A stretch of 64,000 nt of DNA from Cafeteria roenbergensis (lineage: Eukaryota; Sar; Bigyra; Bicosoecida; Cafeteriaceae), in NCBI GenBank assembly GCA_008330645.1, contig VLTN01000031.1:359729-423728 (forward strand), given 5' to 3'. The first letter of the stretch is position 1, and each line of letters opens with the position of its first letter. The translations under genes and the position numbers were made by a program. Below the pieces are notes generated by a model. It worked only from the letters and a program-made list of their open reading frames with translations. It was not told where the DNA came from and ran no database searches. Below, one piece after another: positions 43,782-55,508 of the stretch.

Positions 43782-46700
43782 ATGCGCCTTGCTGCTATTT
43801 TGGGCTGGCTGGCCGCCGCTGGCGTGGCCCTGGCCGCCGGCGAGCTCGTCTGCATCGAGGAGAGGCCCGCTGCGCAGCTGAGCACCAACCTCACGGCTGT
43901 TCTCGGCTGCTCCAGGGACCTGGCCAAAATGCAGGCCGCCTCGGAACAGGACACAATATTTGCTGTCCGATCTGTGATTGGGGTCATGGGCCCAAACACC
44001 ACCTTGTTGGTGCCGTTGCCGGAAAACACCACCGCCTCGGACGGCATTCCGCTGTTCTGCGCCGCATTCACCTTTGACCCCGCCACGGGCGCCAGTGAGT
44101 GTCTGAACAGAGGCCTGCGCATGCCCCGCAGGCTTGTGCCTTCGGGGGAGGGCGGGGGCATCGAAAGTTCCAGCGCTCTTGCCACGGTGCCGAGGCACTG
44201 GTCGAGCTGCTGGCTCAACTTTTTGTTTTCGTCCACGCGCCGCCTCGGCTCAACTTTGCGCTGGCCGCCGTCCCCCTCGGTCTCCCCCGCCCATCGCGCC
44301 GCAGTCTATCGGAGCCACCCCAACGCGAACCAAACGGGTGACGACCATGCCGTGACCGCCAAGTGGACGCTGACAGGCGTGCGTCTGACCGACGAGGGGG
44401 TCTTCTCCGCGACTGGGAACTCCGTTGGCGTGGCGACAGTGGGCGTGGCTCACTCGGTGTCTAAGCCCGTTGATTTTGAGTTCTCGGACGAGGTGCAGGT
44501 GACCTTGGCGGCCGAGGTTGTCGTGAAGCTGATGCACGACGACGATGGAAGTCCGAACGCCAGCATTCCGGCAGCCGCAGGCCCCGACTACGGCGGCCAG
44601 AACTGGACCGCGTTTGCGCTCCCCGTCGCAACGCAGCGCTTGAACTTTGCCATTGTTGACAGCCCGGTGAGCGCGCGTGCCGTGCAGCCAGGGTCCGACC
44701 GCTCCTGCTCTTGCTCCTGCCGGGGCGGCATGCACTGTTGCCCCAGCCCACGCGGGCACAAACCCCCCTTTGCCCCAGCCCCTTGGGCGTTTCCTTTGCC
44801 CGGTTTGCGTTTTTGCTCCGCTCGTTTGCCGCGGCACGCCCTGCGATGCCAAACCTATCGCGCGCTTGCCCCATGGGGCGCGAGCCATCCGCGCGCCGCG
44901 CGGTCCGGGTCGTGGCGAAATTGCCCCCCCCCCCGCCCTCCCTCTGCCAGCAGCACCGCGCTCTTGCTTGATTTCGGCGTTGCCGCAACGTTCTCTTGCG
45001 CAGGAAGCGCCAATCATCTTGACGTCGAGCGACACATGGGCTGCCGGGTCGATCCTCAACGGGTTCCGCATGGGCGAGCTGTCGTCCTGGCTGGACCTTC
45101 CGCGCTTGGACGCCAAGACCGAAGAGTTCGGCTACAAGTCCTTGAGCGGCGTGACAATGCCCCTGACATCCGTGCTTGCCGCTGGGCCCCAGATCATCGG
45201 CACGAAGCACATCAAGTTCGTTGCCACTGTGGAGGCCAGCGTGGACCAGCCTATCGGCACGCCCATCGTCGTTGCCGACGACGACCGGCAGCCGTCAGCC
45301 GAAGCAGGTCGAAAGGAGCTTGTGTGGGCGCTGCGCCCCGTCGACCCGTCCGAGAACTATTTCAAGTCACTGGCTGGCGTCGGCGGCGCCCCGTCCTCCC
45401 AGATCGACCAGGCAGCCGACGCGGCCTTCTTGCAGCAGCTCGAGCTGCGTGGCTCGGCGGTGGCCCTGGAGTCGACAGGGTTTGCGCCGCGGCTGTCGCT
45501 GCAGCTGCACGTGGCGGCCCCCAACGGTCTGAGCCGGCCCGACCGCGGCTTCGTTCTCGCCGAGGTCGTCGTGCGCGATGGGCAGGCCTTTGCTCCCCGC
45601 GACGGCAGCGGCGCCATGCCCCCCCAGGAGGACTGGCTTCCGGGCCGAGAGGCGCGCATGCTGCTGAACGTCACGGTTCTGCGCCTGCCGGTGAACGGCA
45701 TCCTCGTCAGCCCCTCGTTCATCGCCACGGAGAGCAACGTGGACTCGCCCTTCGCCACGTCGGCCATCAACGTCTTTGCGTCGCCGACCGTGTCGTGGCG
45801 CGTCACGCCAGTGAGCTCGGGCACGCTGGCCCAGACCCTGCCATCGTGGCTGTCGGTGGGGCGGGAGTCTGGCACGGGGTCTCGCAGCATCCAGGTGGCG
45901 GTGGACGCGCAGTCCCTTCCCGACGGGCGCCCTGCCGCCACGCACGTGCTCCGGATCGCACCCACGACGAGCACGGACGGCGGGGCGGCGTCCGAGGGCG
46001 CCACTCTGGTCACCATTGCCGCGCATATGCAGGCGGGCCGCGCCGTCATCGGCACGTCTGCGCTGGACATCCTCGTGCGGCCGGGGGACGTGGCGACCAC
46101 GGGCCTCACCATCGCCAACGTGGGCCGCGCTCGGCTGGAAGTCGAGCTTTCCTCCCCCGAGTCGTGGATCCGGGTCGTGGACAGCACTGGCACGGCGCCC
46201 GGGTCCAGCGGCGGCACCGCGCCGGCCGTGAGCCAGCGCCTTGCCCCGGGCGAGGCGTCCACCTTCGTGCTCAAGGTTGCGCCTCCGCAGGACCAGCCGC
46301 AGGGTCTGTCGACGTCGGTTTCCCTGCAGACGTCGGACCCTCTGCTGCGCAGCGCGGTGGTGCCGCTCACTGTGCAGGTGGCCTGGGCCACGGTCTGCCC
46401 CTCGTCCTTCGCGCTGGCCTCCACCCCCTACCACCCCAGCGTGGGCCGCGTGGACGTTTCCAACCTGGGCCCGTTCGTGGTGTCGCTGGCCGTGGACCCC
46501 AACTCCTTCGTGACCATCGACCCCGAGAGCGGGGTCCCGCTGGCCAGGGCCTGGGACCTGGTCGGGTTTTCCGCGTCGGCGGGATCCGACCAGGGAAGCT
46601 CCACGGGCGGGGTGCAGCAGGGGTCGAGCTTCGTCCCCATCCTGCTCTCCGTCCCCGACGACCGGCTCGCGCCCGGATCGTCGCCCCGGGGCGTCACCGT

Positions 46701-49700
46701 CGGCCTGACCCACCCCCGCGGCCAGCTCATTGCCTCGTCGGTGGGCACCAGTTTCGCCATTCGGTTTGACATCGTGACGTGGCGCCGCACAGCGCAGGAG
46801 GAGGCCCAGTCGCAGGCGGCCGCCGCCTCGACCGGCGACGCTTCGGCCGCTGACGGCGGGGCGTCTGCCATGTCCGCGGCGGCCTTTGCGGCCTCTGGCG
46901 GGGCTGCCGCGGGCATGGTCCGCCGAGCCATCCAGTCTAGCTCCACCGTGGAGCTCGGGCTCGCGCAGCAGGGGGCGACCTTCATCGAGCGTCGCTCCAT
47001 CACGGCGCGGTGCCAGTTCTTGCCCGGCCCAGTCGACTACAGAAAGTCCGTCATCTCCGCGCTCCCGCCCAGCGCCGACTACTTTGGCCCCGGCGGCGCG
47101 GGGGCGTTCCTCGTCGCGTACCAGGCCTTTGTCGTGCCGCCCCAGCTGTCCAAGCTCGAGGTGGCTCGCGTCACGACGGAGGAGCCAGTCCGCAGCCTGA
47201 TCAGGACCGTTGCGAGGAACGGCTTCGGCTCTTTCGTGCCCGACTGGCTCACTCCTTCCACCGTGAAAGCAGCAACGCTGGACGAAGTGGTGGGAGTGCT
47301 GGTGCTCCTGGCGCGGTCGGAGCTGCAGTCCTTTGAGGTGCATTCGACGCCGCCGGCCTCGGGCGCGGCCTCCGAGAGCACCGCGACCACTCCCGGCGCG
47401 GCAGCCACCGCGTCGCCGGCGCCGTCCCCACTGCCCGCCGACCAAGACCTTGCGCGGCGGGCCCTGCAGCCTCTGGCCGACGGCGCCGCGTCTGCCGCGG
47501 ACGGCTCGGAGCGCGCCGGCAGGTCTCCCGGTGGCGCGTCGCCGGCGCGCCAGCTTGCAGAGGTCAGTGCAATCAAGCTGTGCGCGTCTGCTCAGGAGCA
47601 AGCCGCCTTTGCAGGAACGGGCGCGCTCGGCGCCATGCAGGGCTGCACCAGCCTGCCGGCGACCAACTACACCGCCAGGCTGGACCAGGTGCTGGCAATG
47701 CCCAAGCCGTCCGCAGCCGAGCTCGCGCTGGCCCGCTCTCGGCTCAGCCTCCACATCGCGTCGGCGGCGGCCAACATCCGCCTGCGCCCCTACCCGCTGT
47801 CCGCGGCGCTGGCTGGAAACGGGCACCTGGACGCGCTCGTCCTGACCGCGGACGAGTTCGGGCAGGCCGCCGTGGTGTCGTCCGGCAGCGCCGACGGGCA
47901 GGAGGCCGCGGTCAAGCTCAGCATTCGCCTCGTCTCGGAGGGGCGGCTTGCCAACTCCAGCTCAGGCGGGGAGCAGGCCGGGCTGGTGAGCGCGGTGCGC
48001 GACCCGTTCCAGGACTCAATCACGCGAGTGTCGGTGCAGCCCACGCTGACGGGGACGGCGTCCTTCGTGGCGTTCCTGGGCGACGAGCCGCTCCAGGGGT
48101 CCGGCCAGCGCGTGGCCATCTCGGTGGCGGACTGCCCGCCGCCCTTTCAGGTCCCCGACAGCACGGGCATCGGCTGCCTCTGCGCGCCCGGGTTCGCGCT
48201 CAATCCCGACGCGCAGTTCGGCTGCACGCTGTGCGAGGAGGGCACGGAGAAGCCTCTGGCTGGCAACTCCACCACCTGCGACCGTTGCACGGGCCCGACC
48301 TTCTCGCTGGGGGGCGTGACGCGCTGCCGCGACTGCATCGACGGCGCAGCCTGCGCAGAGGGCCGGGTGACCGTGTTGCCTGGGACGTGGCACGAGGACC
48401 CCCGTGTCCTGCTCGCGGCAGTGCAACAGAGCGTCGCCGAGGGCAGGGCGCCCGCCGTCACGCTGCCTCGGAACACGTCGCTGCTGGCGCCGTCCGCGCG
48501 GCACAAGTGGTGGCTGCAGCTTTCCGACGTGGTCTTCCACGAGTGCCCCGTGGCTTCCTCCTGCCCCCGCAACGAGTCGACCACGGACTCGGCGCTGCAG
48601 GGCTGCGCGCGCGGCCATGGCGGGCCGCTCTGCGCGGTGTGCGAGCCGCACTATGCGACCTCGTCGGGGCTTGCCGGCACGCCCTGCATGGCCTGCTGGG
48701 ACGACACGACGTCCTGGCTGGCCGCTGTGGGCTCGGGCGTGCTTGTGCTGGGCATGCTGGTGATGGTTGCCTCGCCCACCATTCGCTCCAGCGCCTCGGT
48801 GGCGGCAGGCAGGTCCTCTGACGCGTCTGCCCCCGCAGCCAAGGGCAGCGGGCAGGGCGGCGGCAAGGCTGGCGGTGGCGGGCAGAAGGGTCGGCGAAAG
48901 GGCATGCTGCCCGGATTCGCCCCCGACAGTGACGCCGACGAGCCCGCGACCCCGTCCGCAGCCTCGCCGGGCTCCGCCTTCCGTGTGACCGCCAAGCCGA
49001 AGCGCCGCGCAGCCACGCTCTTTGCAGGCGGGTTCGTCGTCGGTAGCCAGCAGCAGCAGCAGCAGCAGCAGCCTATCCAGAAGCCGTCGCCCCCCAGCTC
49101 AGCGACGGGTCGCGCCGCCGCGCTGGAGCTGGCACCGATTCGCCGCCCCGCCCCTGACGCTGCCGGCTCGGAGAGGACGGGTGACAAGCTCACCGGCAAC
49201 GTGGGGCCCCGCAGCCCTCGCCGGGCGCGCTCGGTGATGAGCCCCCGCCGTGCCGGCACCGCAACCGGCACCGGGACCGGCACCGGGACCGGCACCGGGA
49301 CCGGCACCGGCTCGCTGGGCCTTGACGAGTCTCCCCTGAGCCCAATCGGCACCGCCGGGCCGCCGCAGGGCTCTCCCCGGCTCCGCGGCGCACGCTCGCC
49401 CCTGCGGGACGCGGCCAGGTCCGTAATGGCCATTCGCGCACTGAACAAGCAGCGTGACGCCCTCGCCCCGCTGGGGGCGCCGGCCATCGGCGGGGTCCCT
49501 CTCAAGAAGGGCAAGTCTCTCTTCGACGCCGTGCAGACGGCCAAGCGCGCCTCGCTCCGCGCCCGCACCGAGGCGGCCAAGGAGCGCGCCACTCCTGTCA
49601 TCCGTTCGCTCGTGAACTACCTGCAAGCCCTCTCCGTGCTGTCGGCGCTCAGGCTCGCGGGCAGCACAGAGGTCAGGTCTTCCTTCGCGCTGGCGGAAAC

Positions 49701-51399
49701 GGCCGGCGGCGTGACGCTCTCCCTCTTCCCGGTGCAGTGCGCGACTCAGATGGGCTTCGTCCAGCGGTTCGTGGCCTCGCTGCTGCTGCCGCTGGCGGCT
49801 ATGGCCATGCCCTTTGCCGTTGCCGCGGTGGTCACCGTGCTTCAGCTTCTGGACAGGGCGCTCGGCTGCTCGGCCGCTTGCAAGCGCGTCTGCTCCAAGT
49901 CTCGAAGCTCTGCCGACGCCGCCGGCGAAGCTCCCGCGGGCAGGGCCCTGTCCAAGCTCGGCTTCCGCTCCCGGGGCGGCCCGACGGTGTCGCTGCAAGG
50001 CGACCAGGCCAGCATCGACGGGTCCGCAAGGGCTGTCAAGGGCGAGACGTCGGGCCCGGGGGTGCTCCTCCTGGACGACGAGTCGCAGCAGGGCGACAAG
50101 GCGAGGGGCGATGCGGCCAAGCCCGGCGTTCTCCCCCCGCTGCGGCTCCTGCGGCGCAACGCCACCAAGGCGTCGTACAGCGTGGTGGCCCTCCTGTTCG
50201 TGCTGCACTTTGGCGTGCTCCGCGCCATCTTCCGCGCCTTTGAGCTCTACCCGTTCAAAATCTACGGCGAGACGCTGCTCTCGTCCGACTTTGTCACCGC
50301 GACGTCGGGCGAGGAGTACCGGTCGCTGGTGCTGCCGCTTGCCATCGCGGGGGGCATTTTGTACGGCGTGGGCATTCCCTTCGTGGGCGTCCTCGTGCTG
50401 TTGCGGAACGCGCACCGGCTGGAGGACGAGGGCTTCCGCGCCCGGTTCGGGTTCCTGTACCGGGGCCTGAGCCTGAAGCGGCGGGGCCGGTTCCTTTTCG
50501 AGGCGGTGGTTCTGATGCGCAAGACTGGCCTCGCTCTCATTGCCGCGTTCGGGGCGAGCGACGCTGTTGGCCAGGGCTACATGGCGGCCCTGTGGCTGCT
50601 GCTGTTTCTTGTCGCGCAGCTGGCGCTCAAGCCTTACAGCGACAACGTCGTCAACGCGCTGGAGGCGGTGTCGCTCACCTCGCTCACCATCACGCAGGTG
50701 GCCAACATGTACTACGCGACGTCGCTCTACTCGTGGCTGCCCCTGCTGGTCCTCATGTGCAACGCGGCAACGGTCGGCGCCTTTGTCGCCGTGCTGCTCA
50801 CGCTGTCGTCCAGCGGCATCCGGTACGCCTGGGCGCTGATGTGCGGCCACCGCCGGCGGCTGACCAGGTCGCTCTTCCGGTGCTGCATGCCCGCACCTGA
50901 CGAGGCGGAATCCGGCGGTTGCTGCGCTCGGGACGGCGGCGACCCGGTTGGCTCCAAGTCCGGCAGCACCGAGGAGTCGGACGAGCCCGCTCCAGACGCT
51001 GCAGTGGCCCCGCCCGTGGCGCGCAGCCTGCGCGACAACCAGCCCGCCCGCACGCCTCCCCGGCCGGCTCTGCACAGCGCGCCGGCGTTCAACGACCGCC
51101 GCCCCAGCATGCACGTGTTCGGCAACCCGCTGCTTCCCCAGAAGCAGTCACGACGCCGCCCAGAGGCCCCTGCCCTTCCTTCGTCTGGCCTGTCTGGCCT
51201 CGACGTCCAGTCTCCAGGGGCGTCCTCGTTCTCGGGCAGCGCCGCGGCGCTGGCTGCCGCGCTGTCGCCTCGGACAGCCAATGCCGCAAAGGCTGGCCGC
51301 CGCGCGCGGGGCGCACGGAGCGCAGCGCTTCCCGACGAAGCGGCTCCGCCAAAGCTCGCCGAAGTGTCGACCCGTACTCGTATCAGGGCCTCCAAGTGA
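43782..51399 (+). CDS. Receptor-like multi-pass protein with Cys-rich juxtamembrane module
   Basis: Three exons: 43782-44094, 44305-44666 and 45004-51399, about 2356 residues. Exon 1 begins with a signal peptide (MRLAAILGWLAAAGVALAAG). The ectodomain (to about 1270) is beta-rich and includes an Ig-like/ASH-like stretch at about 578-685 (DILVRPGDVATTGLTIANVG). Residues about 1271-1455 are a Cys-rich EGF/GCC2-like module (PFQVPDSTGIGCLCAPGFAL and CTLCEEGTEK, later GCARGHGGPLCAVCEPHY). The first membrane span is at about 1463-1485. A long basic low-complexity loop follows with poly-Gln and a Thr-Gly repeat, then about seven spans between 1758 and 2168. These include FGFLYRGLSLKRRGRF and LMRKTGLALIAAF, a block widespread in protist TRP-like receptor proteins. 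The last ~190 residues are a cytosolic tail. Function is unknown; a sensory or channel-like role is plausible. It shares architecture with the 6.7k-residue protein upstream. Confidence 0.75.
44095..44304 (+). other. Intron 1 of receptor-like gene
   Basis: Donor A|GTGAGT, acceptor GCCGCAG|TC, phase 1, 210 bp, with CTCAAC branch-like motifs. Its length is divisible by three but it contains poor coding sequence, so retention would add 70 unrelated residues. Confidence 0.65.
44667..45003 (+). other. Intron 2 of receptor-like gene
   Basis: Donor CCG|GTGAGC, acceptor TTGCGCAG|GAA, phase 0, 337 bp. It joins NFAIVDSP to EAPIILTSSD and switches frame into the long third exon; the unspliced frame stops soon after. 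Confidence 0.8.
49048..49071 (+). repeat. (CAG)8 coding poly-Gln
   Basis: Eight CAG codons encode eight Gln in the predicted cytosolic loop of the receptor-like protein. Confidence 0.9.
49254..49312 (+). repeat. 12-bp minisatellite coding Thr-Gly dipeptides
   Basis: Tandem ACCGGCACCGGG units encode alternating Thr-Gly residues in the same cytosolic loop. The near-perfect unit suggests recent slippage. Confidence 0.88.
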
Positions 51400-52104
51400 G
51401 GCCTTTCGCTCTCGCTGAGTCATGCCAGGAGGAAGAGAAGAAAAAAACCTGAGCATCGGCGACATTTATCACCGTTTATCAATTGAGGCAACGAGCGGGC
51501 GCCCACCCGTGAGCGTGGCCCTTCCGTGCCAAGTTCGCTGCACCTGGCGAGCGCTTTGCGGCGCGAAAAGCAGCAGCCGTCTTCGTCTTATGTTGTGTTG
51601 TAGCCTTGCTCTCGTGATCTCGCTCTCGTCGGGCGGGAAGGCGCCCAGCTCGCGCGCCGCGACTGCCCCGCACAAGCGGCTCCGTGCGCCGTCGTGTTTC
51701 GGCTTTGGGAGAGTGCCGTGGCTCGGCCTGCGTGGGTTCGTGCAGAGAACTGGCTCGTGGTCCAATGGCGGCAAGCCCTGTCACGCAGGGAACAGTCGAG
51801 GCACACGCGGCGCACCGCATGGACTTGCCGATCGGTTGGCTTCTCGCAACACACTCCCACGCAAGTACGCACGTGCGCACCGTGCCCATGGTGGCGTGGC
51901 CCGGCGACGAACCCTTCGGCCGAGGGCAACTTGGGGGCTTGTTCGGCTCGTCCGGCTGAGGCACAGCGAGAGCGCAAGCGAGATCACAGCGTGCGTGGGT
52001 GAATCGCGGGTTCGCTCGGTTGCTCTCTCGTTCCGGACAGGCATTCCTCCGGGGAGGCCCTGAGAGCCGCGCGCTGGCGGACCGCAAAGCAAGGGACGTC
52101 GGCG
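51400..52104. other. Convergent intergenic region
   Basis: 705 bp between two gene 3' ends. It contains a short AT-rich stretch (about 51440-51485, with TTTATCACCGTTTATC) shortly after the upstream stop, a possible 3'-end signal. Overlapping 100-200-residue frames on both strands have no recognisable content. No tRNA could be folded. Confidence 0.45.
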
Positions 52105-53631
52105 CTACACCGTGCTGTCGCCGTCAAAGCCAACGGCTGCGGGCGAGTCAGGGCCGTCCTTTGCAGCTTCGAGAGCCGACCGGAGAGCGCGGTTCAGGAG
52201 CCATCGGGTGCCCACCGCGGCCACCGCCATTGCAACGCCCCTGCCCAGAACGGTTCCGATGGATCCCCAGCCCGCGGGGACGGCAAGGACCAGCCCCAGT
52301 GGCACGCCAACCGCCGCAACGCTGACGGCGTGCACGGCAGCGGGCGCAGCCGAGTCGAGCAGACAACGGAGCATGAGCATGTCCGCCCCTCGGGCAGAGT
52401 CCAAGACGTTGACCACCAGCGCGATGATGGTCACCCACCTTCCCAGCTCCACCGACTTGTGGCACGCCGCGGTGCCACACTCGTCGTAGAACGGCAAGGC
52501 CAGCAGCTCGGCGGGCAGCACTAGCACGACACTGGCGACTGCTGCCGTGGCTAGAACGACCAGGCCCCACGCCAGACGGAGGCTGCGCAGCCCGCCGGCA
52601 ACGTCCCCCTCCCCGACGCGAGTGGCCGCCATTGCTGCCACCGACTCGAGCACAGCCGACGACGTGGTGAGCACTGGCCACACGCACCCTTCAGCGATGC
52701 GCAGCGCCACCACCTCTGCCACGGATATGGACCCCGCCACGATGACGACGAAGTAGTGCGAAAACAGGTCGACGCACACGGACACCATGGAAGGCAGGCC
52801 AAGGGACAAAAACAGCGACAGCGTCAGCGCCCATGCCTTGCCACCAGCGTCCACGCCGACGTCCGACAAGCGAGGCCTGGGCTCGCCGCCGGCCTCTGCC
52901 CTCGCGAGCAGCGCCGCTGCCGCAATGGACGCGACCAACGCCGACGCGATGGACGCCCAGGCGTACGCCCCGACCCCCAGAGTCGGCTGAAGGGCTGCAA
53001 ACACAGCAAGCTTGGCCACCATCTCCAACACCCCAACAACGACGAGCTGCTCGGCCTCGTCGATGGCGCCGAGCAGCACCTCGAGGAGGCGCGCCATGAT
53101 GCTCGGCGCCACTGCAAGTGACACGGCAACCGCCGACCGCTCCACGACGGCGCGGGCCCCGGGCGCCAGCCCCAGCCACGCCACGGCAGGGCCCTGCCCC
53201 GCAAGCAGCATCCCAGCCGTGACCACCGAAGCGGCAAGCGCAGCGACCAGCACGGCGAACCTCGAGCGGCGAGCCTCGGCCGCTTTGCCGCCACTGACCG
53301 CCTCTATCAGGGCCACCGCCATGCCATTCACCAGGGCGCACGCCGTCATGATCGCCCACTCCTCAAACATCATCACAAACGCGAGTCCTGCAAGGTCGTC
53401 TGGCAGTGCAGCGCGCGTCAGGACCAGGACGAGAAGGTCCCCAACGCCCACGCCAAGCGCGGCCACCGTCTCGCCGGCCGCGAGCTTCCAGACGCGATAA
53501 AGGTCTGCTGCGGCCACGACGGGCGCGCTCGACTCCGCCTCGGGCGCGCTGGCAACGGGGCTGCCCGCCGGCCTGAGCGGCTGCCGCTCCTCCTCCTCTG
53601 TCCGGGCCGTGGCGGGGCGGCGGGTGGCCAT
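52105..53631 (-). CDS. MATE-like multidrug/solute transporter (copy A)
   Basis: A 508-residue polytopic protein with about 12 hydrophobic segments after a 60-residue hydrophilic N-terminus (MATRRPATARTEEEE). Layout and length fit the MATE/MOP flippase superfamily, which exports organic cations or lipids using an ion gradient, but classical MATE signature residues are weak. Diagnostic stretches shared with its neighbour are LFSHYFVVIVAG and RIAEGCVWPVLTTSSAVLE. The frame is open to an ATG at 53730; I prefer 53631 because the extra 33 residues look like 5' UTR and the shorter form leaves room for a promoter. It is transcribed away from the paralogue at 53881. The transported substrate cannot be inferred. 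Confidence 0.55.
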   Translation of the reverse strand: MATRRPATARTEEEERQPLRPAGSPVASAPEAESSAPVVAAADLYRVWKLAAGETVAALGVGVGDLLVLVLTRAALPDDLAGLAFVMMFEEWAIMTACALVNGMAVALIEAVSGGKAAEARRSRFAVLVAALAASVVTAGMLLAGQGPAVAWLGLAPGARAVVERSAVAVSLAVAPSIMARLLEVLLGAIDEAEQLVVVGVLEMVAKLAVFAALQPTLGVGAYAWASIASALVASIAAAALLARAEAGGEPRPRLSDVGVDAGGKAWALTLSLFLSLGLPSMVSVCVDLFSHYFVVIVAGSISVAEVVALRIAEGCVWPVLTTSSAVLESVAAMAATRVGEGDVAGGLRSLRLAWGLVVLATAAVASVVLVLPAELLALPFYDECGTAACHKSVELGRWVTIIALVVNVLDSARGADMLMLRCLLDSAAPAAVHAVSVAAVGVPLGLVLAVPAGWGSIGTVLGRGVAMAVAAVGTRWLLNRALRSALEAAKDGPDSPAAVGFDGDSTV

Positions 53632-53880
53632 GCCAGCCTCCGCAACGCTGCCACCGCGCGCTAGCGCAAGGGGGACGCCCGCGTGCTGAGCAGCGCCGAA
53701 GGTGCTCCGAAGAACCCCCGGGAACCGCAATCCTGCCGCACGCGCAAGCCGCGGCTCCGGCGGCGCAGAGCCGCAGTCGTTTCTTGCGCGAGGCGCAGCT
53801 GTATCAGCCGCGCTCCGCCGGAAGCCAGCCCGGGCTCGGCGCGCGACACACCGCGCGACCGCGTGCTTGCGCCCCGCCCC
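53632..53880. promoter_or_regulatory. Bidirectional promoter of the MATE-like pair
   Basis: 249 bp between the two start codons of divergent paralogues, so the pair may be co-regulated. No TATA box is visible. Both frames are open across parts of this segment, so the starts could lie further upstream and even overlap. Confidence 0.4.
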
Positions 53881-55242
53881 ATGGCCGCCTGGGGCCCCAT
53901 CGTGGGCCGGGTGGCGTCGGCCATCGCTGTGGAGTCCATGTCCACAGTTCTGGAGGCCGGCTCCGAGGTGTCCGTGCTCGTGACCTCCCGCACTGCGCGG
54001 CCGACTGATCTCGTGGCGTTTAGCATGGTGCTCATAGTGGAAGAGTGGGTCATCGCCTCAGCGGGCGCCATGGTCCTTGGAGCCACACCGTTCGTGCTCG
54101 CGCGCGGGTCGGAGTCCCCTCGCAAGCGCGCCGCGATGGAGCGCTCCTTGTCGTTGGTGGCCGCGGTCACAGCCGCGGTGGCCGCGGCCGCGATGCTGGC
54201 TGCGGCTCCCCTGCTTCGGGCGCTGGAACAGCCCGAGGAGGCGGCCGAGCTGATGGGGCGCGCAGCGCCGCTGCTTTGCCTCACAGTCGTGCCGGCCCTG
54301 CTGTCTCGCTTCGCGGAGCAGACCCTTGCCGCAGCAGACGCCTGGGGGTTCTCCTCGACGCTGGGGGTGGCGTCGGCAGTGGTCAAGCCGGCGGCCTTCT
54401 GGCTGCTGTACCGCGCGTGGGGGGTGGACGGGTACGCCGCAGCATCGGTGCTGGCCGAGGCGGCGTACTGCTGCCTGGCGCTTGCGGGGGTGGCAATCAC
54501 GCGCGCAGAGGCCGATGGGGCGACAGCCGCTGAGGCGTTGCTCCCGGTCCTAGTGGGCGCGCCGTGGGCAGACCTGGCGGAGGCCCGCGCGGCGGCGGGC
54601 GCGGGCGCGTCGGCCCTGCTGGAGGCGGTGTCTGGCCTGTGGTCCTACTACTTTGTGTACCTGCACGCCGCGGCCGCATCGGCGTCGCACGTGCTGGCGT
54701 TTCGCGTGGTCGAGGGGATCGCGTGGCCGGTCATCACCGTGTCCTCGGACGCAGTCGAGGCCAGCGCGGCTGTGGCGGCCACCGAGGCCGCCCGGTCCAA
54801 GCGCGGGCCGGCCCTTGCCCTTGGGTCAGCGGCAGCCATCCTCGCCGCCTTGTGCACTGCGGGGGCGGCCGCTGCTGCCGCGACGCCGGCCTCGCTGCTG
54901 GCGTGGCCCGTGCTGGACGAGGACGGCCTGAGCGGAGGCTGGTCCAGCGCGGTCGAAGAGGGGAAGTGGCTCGTTGTGGCCGCACTGCTGGTGCACGTGC
55001 TTGACTGCGCGCGCATGTGCGCAGCTGCACTCTTGCGCGTGGCAGGCGGGGGAGCCGTGCCGGCCGCTGCTGCAGCAGCAGCGCTTGCAGTTGTCGGGCC
55101 GGCCGCCGTGTACCTTTCCGAGTGGGCGCAGGGCGCTCGCGTGAGCGCTGCTGCCGCCATCGCTGCGCGCGCGCTGGGCGTTTGCACGAGCTTGGCAGTG
55201 CTTTGGCACGGGCTTGGCCGCGCCCGATCAAAGCAGGACTGA
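53881..55242 (+). CDS. MATE-like multidrug/solute transporter (copy B)
   Basis: A 453-residue polytopic protein with about 11-12 hydrophobic segments and almost no N-terminal tail. It is a paralogue of the gene at 52105. WSYYFVYLHAA and RVVEGIAWPVITVSSDAVEA align with LFSHYFVVIVAG and RIAEGCVWPVLTTSSAVLES, and EEWVIASAGAMV aligns with EEWAIMTACALV near the N-terminus. Family placement in MATE/MOP rests on topology and spacing, so it is moderate. It is strongly Ala-rich, in keeping with the local GC bias. The start at 53881 puts the first membrane segment soon after the N-terminus; an in-frame ATG at 53683 would add 66 Arg-rich residues and is less likely. Confidence 0.52.
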   Translation: MAAWGPIVGRVASAIAVESMSTVLEAGSEVSVLVTSRTARPTDLVAFSMVLIVEEWVIASAGAMVLGATPFVLARGSESPRKRAAMERSLSLVAAVTAAVAAAAMLAAAPLLRALEQPEEAAELMGRAAPLLCLTVVPALLSRFAEQTLAAADAWGFSSTLGVASAVVKPAAFWLLYRAWGVDGYAAASVLAEAAYCCLALAGVAITRAEADGATAAEALLPVLVGAPWADLAEARAAAGAGASALLEAVSGLWSYYFVYLHAAAASASHVLAFRVVEGIAWPVITVSSDAVEASAAVAATEAARSKRGPALALGSAAAILAALCTAGAAAAAATPASLLAWPVLDEDGLSGGWSSAVEEGKWLVVAALLVHVLDCARMCAAALLRVAGGGAVPAAAAAAALAVVGPAAVYLSEWAQGARVSAAAAIAARALGVCTSLAVLWHGLGRARSKQD

Positions 55243-55508
55243 GAGCGCGAGTGCTCGAAGCGCCGCGAAGCCCGGCGCCCGCTATGCGTCTCCGCTTTCG
55301 TCGGAACGAAGGAGCAGCGCTGCCAATTTGGCGACCCCGCAAGCCCGGAGACCCGCTGCAAGTGCACACGAAAACGCAACCCACGGCTGCGGCACGTACG
55401 GGCCACCGCCCAGTCAAGGCATGTTCACTTGCCAAGCGCAGCCGACAGCCTTCGCCACACGCTCCCCACGGGGCCAAGCACCGGCCTCAACACTGGGGCG
55501 TGATTTGC

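Noticed and set aside
41460-44198. A 912-residue minus-strand open frame over the fucosyltransferase
   Set aside because: The plus strand holds intact GT11 motifs and a signal-anchored neighbour; the minus translation shows no family features.
51422-52092. Several overlapping 100-213-residue frames on both strands
   Set aside because: They overlap in all frames, lack domains and lie between two gene 3' ends, as expected of GC-rich non-coding DNA.
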